From NCBI GenBank assembly GCA_030638785.1, contig DAOWDY010000096.1, forward strand, positions 1 to 7,034: a stretch of DNA of 7,034 nt, in the 5' to 3' direction. Under the pieces are notes generated by a model. It made no database searches and was not told the DNA's origin. It saw nothing but the letters and a program-made list of their open reading frames with translations. Shown here piece after piece: positions 1 to 5,356 of this stretch (positions are counted from its first letter, which is position 1; each line of letters opens with the position of its first letter). The stretch comes from Candidatus Thorarchaeota archaeon (GTDB taxonomy: Archaea; Asgardarchaeota; Thorarchaeia; Thorarchaeales; Thorarchaeaceae). The position numbers and the translations under genes are program-made.

Positions 1-51
1 CGGCGGTTTTTTAAGCACATACCGAAGCGTCCGAGAAGAAACAATTGGTGA
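1..51 (+). CDS. 3' end of an upstream gene (partial, product unknown)
   Basis: The first reading frame is open from the window edge to a TGA at 49-51 and encodes a short, strongly basic tail (RRFFKHIPKRPRRNNW). Of the other two frames, one stops at once at 12 and the other runs out of frame through rpl34e. The stop lies six bases before the rpl34e ATG and overlaps its ribosome binding site, a spacing typical of an operon. In many archaea the gene before rpl34e is the EMC3/DUF106 membrane protein, preceded by adenylate kinase, and a basic C-terminal tail would suit the former. That identity is inferred from gene order only, since sixteen residues cannot identify a family. Confidence 0.45.
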   Translation, partial: RRFFKHIPKRPRRNNW

Positions 52-57
52 GAAACA

Positions 58-327
58 ATGCCAAGACCAGGTATGCTTACAAGAAGTAGAGCGAATCGCA
101 TGGTTAAAACCCCTGGCGGTCGACGTGTGATACATCGTCGCAAGAATTATCGAGCAGGGGGAGTGTGCGCAGTAAGCGGCGATAAGATTGCTCTATCCAA
201 GAAGACAAAGCATGGACTCAGCCGAAAAGCCAGTCTGTCCAGAAAGAGGCCAAATCGTCCTTATGGTGGCATGGTATCGTCAAAAGCAGTACGTCGGGGT
301 ATAACCCGTCAGGTTCGAGACCTGTAA
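58..327 (+). CDS. rpl34e: Large-subunit ribosomal protein eL34 (L34e), zinc-ligand-poor variant
   Basis: This 89-residue protein is a component of the archaeal/eukaryotic 50S/60S subunit. The family is shown by the basic N-terminus, the KTPGGRRVIHRRK segment (17-29), and the late KRPNRPYGG segment. Length is normal for archaeal L34e. The start is ATG 58, preceded six bases upstream by GGTGA (47-51), which overlaps the stop of the previous gene. It begins the conserved rpl34e-cmk-rpl14e-cbf5 series. The oddity is zinc binding. The family usually has two CxxC pairs. Here the first pair reads C37-A-V-S40, and the second, after YGG, reads as Ser and Ala, so three of four ligands are gone and no zinc ribbon can form in the usual way. 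The family call is firm, and the loss is read directly from the sequence. Confidence 0.93.
   Translation: MPRPGMLTRSRANRMVKTPGGRRVIHRRKNYRAGGVCAVSGDKIALSKKTKHGLSRKASLSRKRPNRPYGGMVSSKAVRRGITRQVRDL
310..324 (+). other. Small inverted repeat at the end of rpl34e
   Basis: CAGGT (310-314) and ACCTG (320-324) form a 5-bp stem with a 5-base loop in the last codons of rpl34e, ending just before its stop and five bases before the cmk ATG. cmk has no evident Shine-Dalgarno site of its own, so the hairpin could help couple cmk translation to rpl34e. The sequence resembles a tRNA T-arm, but no tRNA surrounds it. It may be only a by-product of coding sequence. Confidence 0.3.
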
Positions 328-328
328 G

Positions 329-871
329 ATGAAGCGCGTGATTACCATCGGTGGCCTGCATGGCACAGGTAAAAGTTCTGCTGCAGATAACATCTCCAAG
401 ATGTTCAGCCTAAAACGAGTATCAGCAGGTGGCATTTTCAGACAACTAGCTCAAGAGAGAGGTGTGACTCTTGAGGAATTCAGTAAGATTGCTGAAGAAG
501 ATGAAACTATTGACCGAGAGCTTGATGCTAGAATCAAGATTGAGGCCGAGAAAGGCAATGTCATGCTTGATGGTCAATTAGCAGCTATTATGGCTGGAGA
601 TCATGCAGACATCAAGATTCTTCTTACTGCTTCTCTCCGCACTAGAGTCAAGCGAATTGCAGCCAGAGATGACGTAAGTTATGAGGATGCACTTCACGAA
701 ACTGAAACTCGTGAGATGATTGAACGAGCCAGATACAAAGAATTCTACGACTATGATGTCGCGAACTTTTCTATTTACGACCTCGTGATAAACACTGAGA
801 AATACGATCTTGACGGAGTTACTGCAATAATCAAAGTTGCACTTTGCAAACTTTTTGATGAGGATTTGTAA
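329..871 (+). CDS. cmk: Cytidylate kinase, archaeal type
   Basis: A cytosolic NMP kinase of 180 residues that phosphorylates CMP/dCMP with ATP to give the diphosphates. The archaeal Cmk signature is clear. A P-loop (G9-LHGTGKS16) near the N-terminus is followed by the VSAGGIFRQLA segment (about 31-41). Then come ERGVTLEEFSK, ETIDRELDARI and the DGQLAA strand, and near the end an RYKEFYDYDV-NFSIYDLVINT block. Length matches archaeal members and is shorter than bacterial CMP kinases. The usual Pro-Pro or Pro-X in the P-loop is Leu-His here, while the essential Gly, Lys and Ser are kept. ATG 329 lies one base after the rpl34e TAA with no evident Shine-Dalgarno site, so translation is probably coupled. 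The position between rpl34e and rpl14e is the standard archaeal location. Confidence 0.95.
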   Translation: MKRVITIGGLHGTGKSSAADNISKMFSLKRVSAGGIFRQLAQERGVTLEEFSKIAEEDETIDRELDARIKIEAEKGNVMLDGQLAAIMAGDHADIKILLTASLRTRVKRIAARDDVSYEDALHETETREMIERARYKEFYDYDVANFSIYDLVINTEKYDLDGVTAIIKVALCKLFDEDL

Positions 872-1000
872 AGAGGCCGAAGCACAAGGCTCTTATGGCT
901 ACTTTCAGGACGCAAATCTAATTCTCCCCATCAATGGGATGAACACCTGAGGCGACTTGTGGTGTTTGCTAGACCACGATTGGGTTGAGGTGTATTGAAA
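871..1000 (+). promoter_or_regulatory. Structured leader between cmk and rpl14e
   Basis: This 129-base gap is the longest within the left operon and no credible ORF fits in it. Three pairings can be read. AAGAGGCC (871-878) with GGCTCTT (888-894) gives a stem with one bulge directly after the cmk stop. AACACC (942-947) with GGTGTT (961-966) gives a 6-bp stem. GTGGT (959-963) with ACCAC (973-977) gives a 5-bp stem that excludes the previous one. In addition ACACCT (943-948) is exactly complementary to AGGTGT (988-993), which contains the rpl14e ribosome binding site. A mutually exclusive arrangement that hides or frees that site is possible. Single stems this short also arise by chance, so function is unproven. 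Confidence 0.3.
987..992 (+). promoter_or_regulatory. Ribosome binding site of rpl14e
   Basis: GAGGTG lies eight bases before ATG 1001 but only two bases before an in-frame TTG at 995. The spacing decides for ATG 1001 as the start of rpl14e. The rps13 gene at the other end of the window shows the same eight-base spacing. Confidence 0.7.
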
Positions 1001-1282
1001 ATGACATTATATGAAACAGGGCGCATTTGCGTCAAGACAATGGGAAGAGAAACGGGGAGCTATTGTGTTATTGTTGATGCACAAAATCCCAAGAACGTCA
1101 TCATCACTGGTCCAAAGCATATTAGCGGTGTTCGAAGAAGAAGTTGTAACATCCGCCATCTTGAACCACTTGATACTATACTATCAATCTCCAGTGGCGC
1201 TGATGACGCAGCTGTTGAAAAAGCATTAGAAGAATCAGGCCTCACTGAGAAGTTTCGAACTAAGATTCGCCTTGGCGAATAG
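1001..1282 (+). CDS. rpl14e: Large-subunit ribosomal protein eL14 (L14e)
   Basis: A 93-residue component of the archaeal large ribosomal subunit with a KOW/SH3-like barrel. Family features are the opening YETGRICVKTMGRETGSYCVIVD stretch (residues 4-26), the ITGPK-ISGVRRR segment in which basic residues contact rRNA, then NIRHLEPLD and a C-terminal helical part (EKALEESGLTEKFR). Length is slightly above the usual 80 to 95 residues of archaeal members. ATG 1001 is preferred over the TTG at 995 because GAGGTG lies eight bases upstream and family members begin a few residues before the GRICVK motif. It follows a 129-base gap after cmk and precedes cbf5 by 41 bases, its normal archaeal neighbour. 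Confidence 0.93.
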   Translation: MTLYETGRICVKTMGRETGSYCVIVDAQNPKNVIITGPKHISGVRRRSCNIRHLEPLDTILSISSGADDAAVEKALEESGLTEKFRTKIRLGE

Positions 1283-1323
1283 AATGATCTCGCCGGGGTC
1301 ATAGTGCGGCGGGTGCTTAAGAT

Positions 1324-2334
1324 ATGAAAGGAACACTGCCTGCGGATACACCTCGGGAAATTCTTGTTAAGGTTGAGGCTTCCACAGATCCAAATATTGG
1401 GTTCTCAGACCTTTCTGCACTCCCAATGGAATATTTACTTCAGAATGGAATAGTGTGTCTGGATAAACCCTCAGGTCCAACAAGCCATGAAGTAGCTACC
1501 TGGGTTCGTAAAATCTTACATTCTGACAAAGCAGGACATTCAGGGACTCTCGACCCCGCAGTCACTGGTATACTCCCTACTGGTATTGGACACGGAACAA
1601 AAGTCATGCAAGCTTTGCTTCCCGCGGGAAAAGAATACATGTGCGTCATGGAGCTTCATGCCCTTGCAGAAGAGGATGAAATTAGACGGGTTGTTGCTGA
1701 ATTTATTGGCAAGATCTATCAAAAACCGCCTCTCAGATCTTCTGTAAAACGAATTCTACGTGTTCGAGAAATTTACTATAACAACATCCTAGAGATTAAA
1801 GGTCGACTTGTGTTGTTTCGAGTAGGTTGCCAAGCAGGAACATACATTCGAAAGTTATGCTATGATATTGGCCAAGTCCTTGGTGTTGGCGCACACATGC
1901 GGGAGCTTCGAAGAACTCGAGTAGGAAAACTCACAGAAGATGAGCGAATGTGTTCACTTTATGATCTCAAGGATGCGTATGAATTCTGGGTTGAAGATAA
2001 GGATGAAACCGAATTGAGAAAATACCTACTTCCTCCAGAAGAAGCTCTAGAACATCTACCTGAAGTTCGTGTTCGTGACAGTGCAGTGGATGCCATCTGT
2101 CATGGTGCGAGTCTTGCTGCAAGTGGAATTGTTAGTCTTCATACTGGGATAATGAAGGGTGAACTGTTTGCTCTAAAAACATTGAAGGGAGAGGCTATCG
2201 CGCTTATGCGAAGCAAAGACACAAGTGATCGAATCGCGAAAGCCAAAACTGGCATCATTGCTATTACCGAACGTGTTCTCATGGAAAGAGGAAGATATCC
2301 CGCAATGTGGAAGAAAAAAGAAAAGCCGGAATAG
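1324..2334 (+). CDS. cbf5: Cbf5/dyskerin-type tRNA and rRNA pseudouridine synthase
   Basis: The catalytic subunit of archaeal H/ACA ribonucleoproteins, which isomerises uridine to pseudouridine in rRNA. It can also make Psi55 in tRNA, hence the alternative name TruB. The 336 residues hold an N-terminal DKPSGPTSHEV motif (47-57) and the catalytic loop GHSGTLDPAVTG (71-82) with nucleophile Asp77. Next come Tyr105 in the AGKEY segment and the CQAGTYIRKLCYDIG motif (169-183). A C-terminal PUA domain (about 250-325) ends in the characteristic RYPAMWKK. Length matches archaeal Cbf5 and all key residues are present. ATG 1324 has GGGTG (1311-1315) eight bases upstream. It is the last gene of the left operon. 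The usual next block, rps13-rps4-rps11, is not here but lies inverted further right. Confidence 0.96.
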   Translation: MKGTLPADTPREILVKVEASTDPNIGFSDLSALPMEYLLQNGIVCLDKPSGPTSHEVATWVRKILHSDKAGHSGTLDPAVTGILPTGIGHGTKVMQALLPAGKEYMCVMELHALAEEDEIRRVVAEFIGKIYQKPPLRSSVKRILRVREIYYNNILEIKGRLVLFRVGCQAGTYIRKLCYDIGQVLGVGAHMRELRRTRVGKLTEDERMCSLYDLKDAYEFWVEDKDETELRKYLLPPEEALEHLPEVRVRDSAVDAICHGASLAASGIVSLHTGIMKGELFALKTLKGEAIALMRSKDTSDRIAKAKTGIIAITERVLMERGRYPAMWKKKEKPE

Positions 2335-2348
2335 ACCCCACGAGAGTC

Positions 2349-2357
2349 TTTTTATCC
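2349..2357 (+). promoter_or_regulatory. TATA-like box of the RNase P RNA gene
   Basis: TTTTTATCC, with its AT-rich core centred near 2353, lies in the 43-base space between the cbf5 stop and the first base of RNase P helix P1 (2378). The distance of about 25 bases is that expected between an archaeal TATA box and the transcription start. This suggests that the RNA has its own promoter and is not only processed from the cbf5 transcript. No clear purine-rich BRE is visible, so the call is moderate. Confidence 0.5.
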
Positions 2358-2377
2358 TTAAAGAAACATGTAAACTA

Positions 2378-2720
2378 GGCCTTGGAGCAAAAGCGCAACT
2401 GACGGTAGCCTTTGGCAGCTGAGGAAACTCCCGACTCAAACCGACAGCAGTCCTGTGAAAGCAGGGAGGCGAGAGTCTCGCTCTGGGAACAGAAACGATA
2501 CCACCTGGTCAGATATGACAATGATGCGACAATCGAAGTCGCTGAGGACTGGTCAGGAGAGGATGAAACGACCCATCACTGATTGAGCAATCTCAAGAAT
2601 GCATCGTTGAGGTGTCGGTCCAAGATGCAGGGTAGAGAGCGTTAGTTCGATGTTGCAAGACTTCAGTTCGGTAACGAAACGAAGTGGAACAGAATCGGGG
2701 CTACTCTTTGGACCAAGGCC
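2378..2720 (+). ncRNA. rnpB: RNase P RNA (catalytic RNA that matures tRNA 5' ends)
   Basis: A 343-base RNA whose ends pair perfectly: GGCCTTGG (2378-2385) with CCAAGGCC (2713-2720) forms helix P1. Conserved regions are readable in order. CR-I is GAGGAAACTCCCGAC (2421-2435), followed by ACAGAAAC (2489-2496) as CR-IV. GGATGAAACG (2561-2570) is CR-II, and a P12-like hairpin GATT-GAGC-AATC (2581-2592) is the CR-III area. CR-V is ACAGAATCGGGGCTAC (2689-2704). CCCGA (2430-2434) pairs with TCGGG (2695-2699) as the long-range helix P4. GTAGC (2405-2409) pairs with GCTAC (2700-2704), fitting P2. Further hairpins are GCGAG/CTCGC (2469-2481), GCGAC/GTCGC (2526-2542), and TTCG-GTAA-CGAA with a GNRA loop (2667-2678), nested in ACTTC/GAAGT. 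Length and signatures fit archaeal type A. It holds no gene-like ORF. Confidence 0.93.
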
Positions 2721-2729
2721 ATTATTTTG
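2721..2729 (+). terminator. T-rich end of the RNase P RNA transcript
   Basis: ATTATTTTG directly follows helix P1 of the RNase P RNA. Archaeal transcription commonly ends at oligo-T tracts, so this is the likely 3' end, with P1 as the preceding paired element. The tract lies inside the 3' end of tsr3, whose stop codon is read from bases 2722-2724 on the other strand. Confidence 0.4.
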
Positions 2730-3258
2730 TATGCTCTTTCATTATCTCCGATTGCAGGGCAACTACTTCAGTACTTGAAGTGCATTCTGCATAAGCATCC
2801 AACCATTCTTTGTTCAAGGTCAAAAATGAAGAGCCCCACTTGAATTGTGCCATGATCTCCTCAGCATGTTCGATAAATCCCACGATATAGAGGGCCGCAG
2901 CAATCGCCTCTGCAGTAGAAAGCTTTACTGGTTTGTATGTGTTGATTGGATTCGCAGCTAGAAGATATGGAAGTGCTCGTTGTGCTCCGTGGCGTGAACG
3001 CAGAAATATCTCTTCAGCCAGTTTCCATGAGCAATCAAGCGCAACCAACCCTGACCTCTCAATGAACATCTTATCTGCAGGTGAGAGTGCGGTTTCTGAA
3101 ACTGGATTAAGCACAACTGCACCTCGAGGAGTTCGCCTAATGTTTTTGACTATCTCTGCTTTCTTGAATTTTCCAAGTCGCGTTCCCGTACACTTCGAAG
3201 GATCGCATTGGTTAGCATGGAAGATGATTACTCGTGACGCACTCTTTCCACTGGACAT
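2722..3258 (-). CDS. tsr3: Small-subunit rRNA aminocarboxypropyltransferase Tsr3 (DUF367)
   Basis: A cytosolic SPOUT-like enzyme of 178 residues. It transfers the 3-amino-3-carboxypropyl group of S-adenosylmethionine to a uridine or N1-methyl-pseudouridine of small-subunit rRNA near the P site. Family motifs are HANQCDPSKCTG (14-25), LNPVSETALSP (50-60), LDCSW (74-78), and the ALPYLLAANPIN stretch (95-106). KLSTAEAIAAALYI and an FKWG segment near the C-terminus follow. The usual NPVNYGRP is NPINTYKP here, a mild variation. ATG at 3258 is chosen because the family begins only a few residues before the HANQC motif; a TTG at 3282 would add eight residues. Neither has a Shine-Dalgarno site, so the message may be leaderless or nearly so. 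It is divergent from the zinc protein gene and ends one base from the RNase P RNA. Confidence 0.92.
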   Translation of the reverse strand: MSSGKSASRVIIFHANQCDPSKCTGTRLGKFKKAEIVKNIRRTPRGAVVLNPVSETALSPADKMFIERSGLVALDCSWKLAEEIFLRSRHGAQRALPYLLAANPINTYKPVKLSTAEAIAAALYIVGFIEHAEEIMAQFKWGSSFLTLNKEWLDAYAECTSSTEVVALQSEIMKEHTK

Positions 3259-3285
3259 TTCAAATCTGATGACAATGCGCAACAG

Positions 3286-3304
3286 ATTTGTATGTTTTCA
3301 TATG
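3286..3304. promoter_or_regulatory. Possible back-to-back TATA elements between tsr3 and the zinc protein gene
   Basis: The 68 bases between the divergent starts of tsr3 (ATG 3258) and the zinc protein (ATG 3327) hold two AT-rich candidates. TTTTCATATG (3295-3304, + strand) is centred about 27 bases before ATG 3327, the right place for a leaderless transcript. ACATACAAAT (read on the - strand, 3295-3286) is about 32 bases before the tsr3 ATG. Neither gene shows a Shine-Dalgarno site, which fits leaderless initiation. The boxes are weak matches. Confidence 0.3.
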
Positions 3305-3326
3305 GAGTTGTCGTGGCTGAATTGCT

Positions 3327-3593
3327 ATGAGTATACAACATCGGGGGTTCTGTGAAATCTGTGGCGTCAATCAGGATTCATTATCTGTCTGCAGATTGTG
3401 TGGGTCTCTTGCTTGTACCGAATGCAGATCCATTGAGCAGAATCTCTGTGATGTTTGTGCAGAATCGAAATGCAGTATTTGTGGAGAATTTCTTTCATCT
3501 CGAGCATGCAACATCTGTGGTGCTTTAGTATGCGAGGATCATGGACTGCGTGAGAATGAGGCTACAACTTGCATTAATTGTCAGGCGAAATGA
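3327..3593 (+). CDS. Cysteine-rich protein with two tandem cross-brace zinc modules, function unknown
   Basis: I do not recognise a named family. The 88 residues consist almost wholly of two similar modules. The first runs C9-x2-C12-x9-C22-x2-C25-x4-C30-x2-C33-x7-C41-x2-C44. The second runs C49-x2-C52-x8-C61-x2-C64-x4-C69-x2-H72-x9-C82-x2-C85. Each has eight ligands, enough for two zinc ions in a B-box/RING-like cross-brace, so four zincs in all. Both modules share the pattern CxICG, then CxxCGxLxC, then CxxC, which indicates an internal duplication. There is no signal peptide or membrane segment and no other domain. ATG 3327 has no Shine-Dalgarno site but a TATA-like element about 27 bases upstream. 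The stop overlaps the tiaS ATG (ATGA), so the two are translated from one message, suggesting a role in RNA or protein binding near tRNA modification. That role is inference. Confidence 0.8.
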   Translation: MSIQHRGFCEICGVNQDSLSVCRLCGSLACTECRSIEQNLCDVCAESKCSICGEFLSSRACNICGALVCEDHGLRENEATTCINCQAK

Positions 3594-4927
3594 ACATGAT
3601 TAGAGAAAACATTACAATCGGAATGGACGACATTGATAGCCCTAGTGGGGGTTGTACGACCCATTTCGCTTCTCTTCTTGTTGAGGATCTTGATAAAATC
3701 GTAGAAGAATGGCTAGATTATCCTAACCTAATCCGATTGAATCCTAATATTCCGTATAGGACAAGGGGCAATGGAGCTGTTGCATTAAGGTTTGCAATTG
3801 ATTCATCTAAATCGGAGGAGATTCTTCCTTCTATCCGAGAGATGGTATTGGAATATGCAGAAATATCCTATCCCAATACCAATCCCGGAGTTGTCATCTG
3901 TAAGGGGGATATCCCTCATGAACTCACGGACTTTACAAAGAGAGCACTGTGGCGTACCATTCCAGTTTCACTTGCAACACGTGTCTTGTCTAGACTAAAC
4001 CTACCATACTTTGCAGAAGGAAATAAGCGCGGCACTATTGGTGCGCTTGCTGCAATAGGTCATGGACTAAACGCAGATTATACCTACGAATACATAGCTT
4101 ACAGAAGTATGAATCAATGTAGTGAACCGAGGGGTGTTGACGCAGAATCAGTCTTTAAAATGAATGATCAGATGAAAGAGAAGACATTTGCTAACATTGA
4201 TTCGTCCTCACAAAGCCTCCTCATCGAACCCCAGGGACCCGACCCAGTTCTCTATGGAATTAGAGGAGATTGTCCAGAAGATGTCCTTCATGCTGCATCT
4301 CTTGTTAGAAGTGAGCAAGACGCAGAACGGTGGATGATATTTAGAACAAATCAGGCAACTGGAGAGCATCTTGAACAACAGATCAAAATTTCATACTTGC
4401 GACCCTACATGTCTGTAAGTGTTAGTTGTACCGTTGCAGAGAATCCGCGTATCATTGAGGGTGGACATGTCATTCTTACTGTGAGGGATGAAACTGGAAC
4501 AATAGATTGTGCAGCTTATGAGCCAACAGGTGACTTCCGATGGATTGTGAATGACCTTCTAGTAGGAGATGAGATTGTAGTTCATGCGGGTGTGAGGCCT
4601 GCCTCTAGAACTCATAGACTCACTCTCAATCTTGAAGGATTGCAGATTGTCACAGTTGTCGATGAAGTTCATGTATCAAATCCACTCTGCCGAGAATGCG
4701 GTCGTAGAATGAAGAGTGCTGGTACGAAAAAGGGATTCAAATGCGTATATTGTGGTCATAAGGACTCCTCGATTCAGAAGGATCGGACCTATATTTCTAG
4801 AAACCTCGAACCTGGAATACATCTTCCGAGAACTAGTGCTCAGCGTCACTTAACAAGGCCAAGCTCACGACTCCGGAAGAGGAACGAACCATTGAATGGA
4901 ATGATCGCCAAATGGCATATTCCCTAA
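3590..4927 (+). CDS. tiaS: tRNA(Ile2) 2-agmatinylcytidine synthetase TiaS
   Basis: An archaea-specific enzyme that uses ATP and agmatine to convert C34 of tRNA-Ile(CAU) to agmatidine, so that the tRNA reads AUA and not AUG. The 445 residues open with the ITIGMDDIDSP kinase-like motif (8-18; Asp13, Asp14 and Asp16 are acidic candidates) and GGCTTH. NIPYRTRGNGAVAL, KRGTIGALAAIGH, TYEYIAYR and PQGPDPVLYGIRGD follow. An OB-fold comes next (about 270-360, with VILTVRDETGTIDCAAYEP), then a zinc ribbon with C367-x2-C370 and C385-x2-C388 and a basic C-terminal tail. Length and domain order are those of full TiaS. ATG 3590 is preferred because it overlaps the upstream TGA as ATGA; a TTG at 3578 and an ATG at 3596 are alternatives. 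It converges with rps11. Confidence 0.95.
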   Translation: MNMIRENITIGMDDIDSPSGGCTTHFASLLVEDLDKIVEEWLDYPNLIRLNPNIPYRTRGNGAVALRFAIDSSKSEEILPSIREMVLEYAEISYPNTNPGVVICKGDIPHELTDFTKRALWRTIPVSLATRVLSRLNLPYFAEGNKRGTIGALAAIGHGLNADYTYEYIAYRSMNQCSEPRGVDAESVFKMNDQMKEKTFANIDSSSQSLLIEPQGPDPVLYGIRGDCPEDVLHAASLVRSEQDAERWMIFRTNQATGEHLEQQIKISYLRPYMSVSVSCTVAENPRIIEGGHVILTVRDETGTIDCAAYEPTGDFRWIVNDLLVGDEIVVHAGVRPASRTHRLTLNLEGLQIVTVVDEVHVSNPLCRECGRRMKSAGTKKGFKCVYCGHKDSSIQKDRTYISRNLEPGIHLPRTSAQRHLTRPSSRLRKRNEPLNGMIAKWHIP

Positions 4928-4933
4928 TGTCTG

Positions 4934-4938
4934 AAAAA
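4934..4938 (-). terminator. Oligo-T tract after rps11
   Basis: Five consecutive T residues on the minus strand lie about 20 bases beyond the rps11 stop, in the 30-base gap shared with the convergent tiaS gene. Archaeal polymerase can stop at such tracts, so this is a plausible end of the rps13-rps4-rps11 message. No hairpin precedes it and the tract is short. Confidence 0.3.
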
Positions 4939-4957
4939 CTGCAAATGTCTCTTGTGA

Positions 4958-5356
4958 CTATACTCGTCTACCACGGCGTCCGCCAGGCTTTCGAGTGCCA
5001 TCATGAGGCATTGGTGTGACTTCATCAATGATGCCAATTCGTAGTCCTGCTCTGCTTAGAGCACGGATTGCAGCTTGAGCACCAGGCCCTGGAGTCTTTG
5101 GACCATGTCCACCAGGTGCACGTACACGAATGTGAATTCCGAAGATGCCTTTGTCCTTAGCCTCTCGTGCTGCCTGAAATGCAGCCTGCATAGCAGCATG
5201 GGGTGATGATTCATTGCGGTCGGCTTTAACCATCATTCCACCTGTAACTCGGGCGATTGTTTCAGCACCAGTTATGTCAGTAATGTGAATGATGCTATCG
5301 TTATACGAAGCAAAGATATGGGCAATTCCCCACTTTGGTTTATCGTCACCGCTCAT
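4958..5356 (-). CDS. rps11: Small-subunit ribosomal protein uS11
   Basis: A 132-residue platform protein of the 30S subunit that contacts rRNA near the decoding-site side of the platform. The archaeal form is evident from [19 protein letters not shown] near the N-terminus. [18 protein letters not shown] and [10 protein letters not shown] follow, then [12 protein letters not shown]. The invariant basic end is [22 protein letters not shown] (about 111-132). Length is typical of archaea. The ATG shares one base with the rps4 stop (TAATG). GGAGATG (5370-5364) seven bases upstream is a good Shine-Dalgarno site. It is the last gene of the operon here. The RNA polymerase subunit D gene that commonly follows rps11 in archaea is absent, its place taken by the convergent tiaS. 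Confidence 0.97.
   Translation of the reverse strand: MSGDDKPKWGIAHIFASYNDSIIHITDITGAETIARVTGGMMVKADRNESSPHAAMQAAFQAAREAKDKGIFGIHIRVRAPGGHGPKTPGPGAQAAIRALSRAGLRIGIIDEVTPMPHDGTRKPGGRRGRRV

Noticed and set aside
310..324. T-arm-like sequence CAGGTTCGAGACCTG suggesting a tRNA
   Set aside because: It lies inside the conserved end of rpl34e and no acceptor, D or anticodon arms surround it; only a simple hairpin remains.
928..952. Possible C/D box guide RNA (GGGATGA and CTGA)
   Set aside because: The C box deviates at one position and the two boxes are only three or four bases apart, leaving no guide segment; no second box pair is present.
2173..2439. Open frames on both strands over the cbf5 end and RNase P RNA start
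   Set aside because: They overlap a well-supported gene and a structured RNA, have no family resemblance, and are shadow frames.
2640..2660. GTTCGAT motif resembling a tRNA T-loop
   Set aside because: It falls within the RNase P RNA, whose conserved regions and long-range helices explain the sequence.
2933..3355. 140-codon open frame on the plus strand over tsr3
   Set aside because: It is antisense to tsr3, which carries clear family motifs; the translation looks like a reading-frame shadow.
3578..3589. TTG 3578 as the tiaS start
   Set aside because: The ATG at 3590 overlaps the upstream stop in the classic ATGA manner and begins closer to the conserved IGMDD motif; TTG remains possible but less likely.
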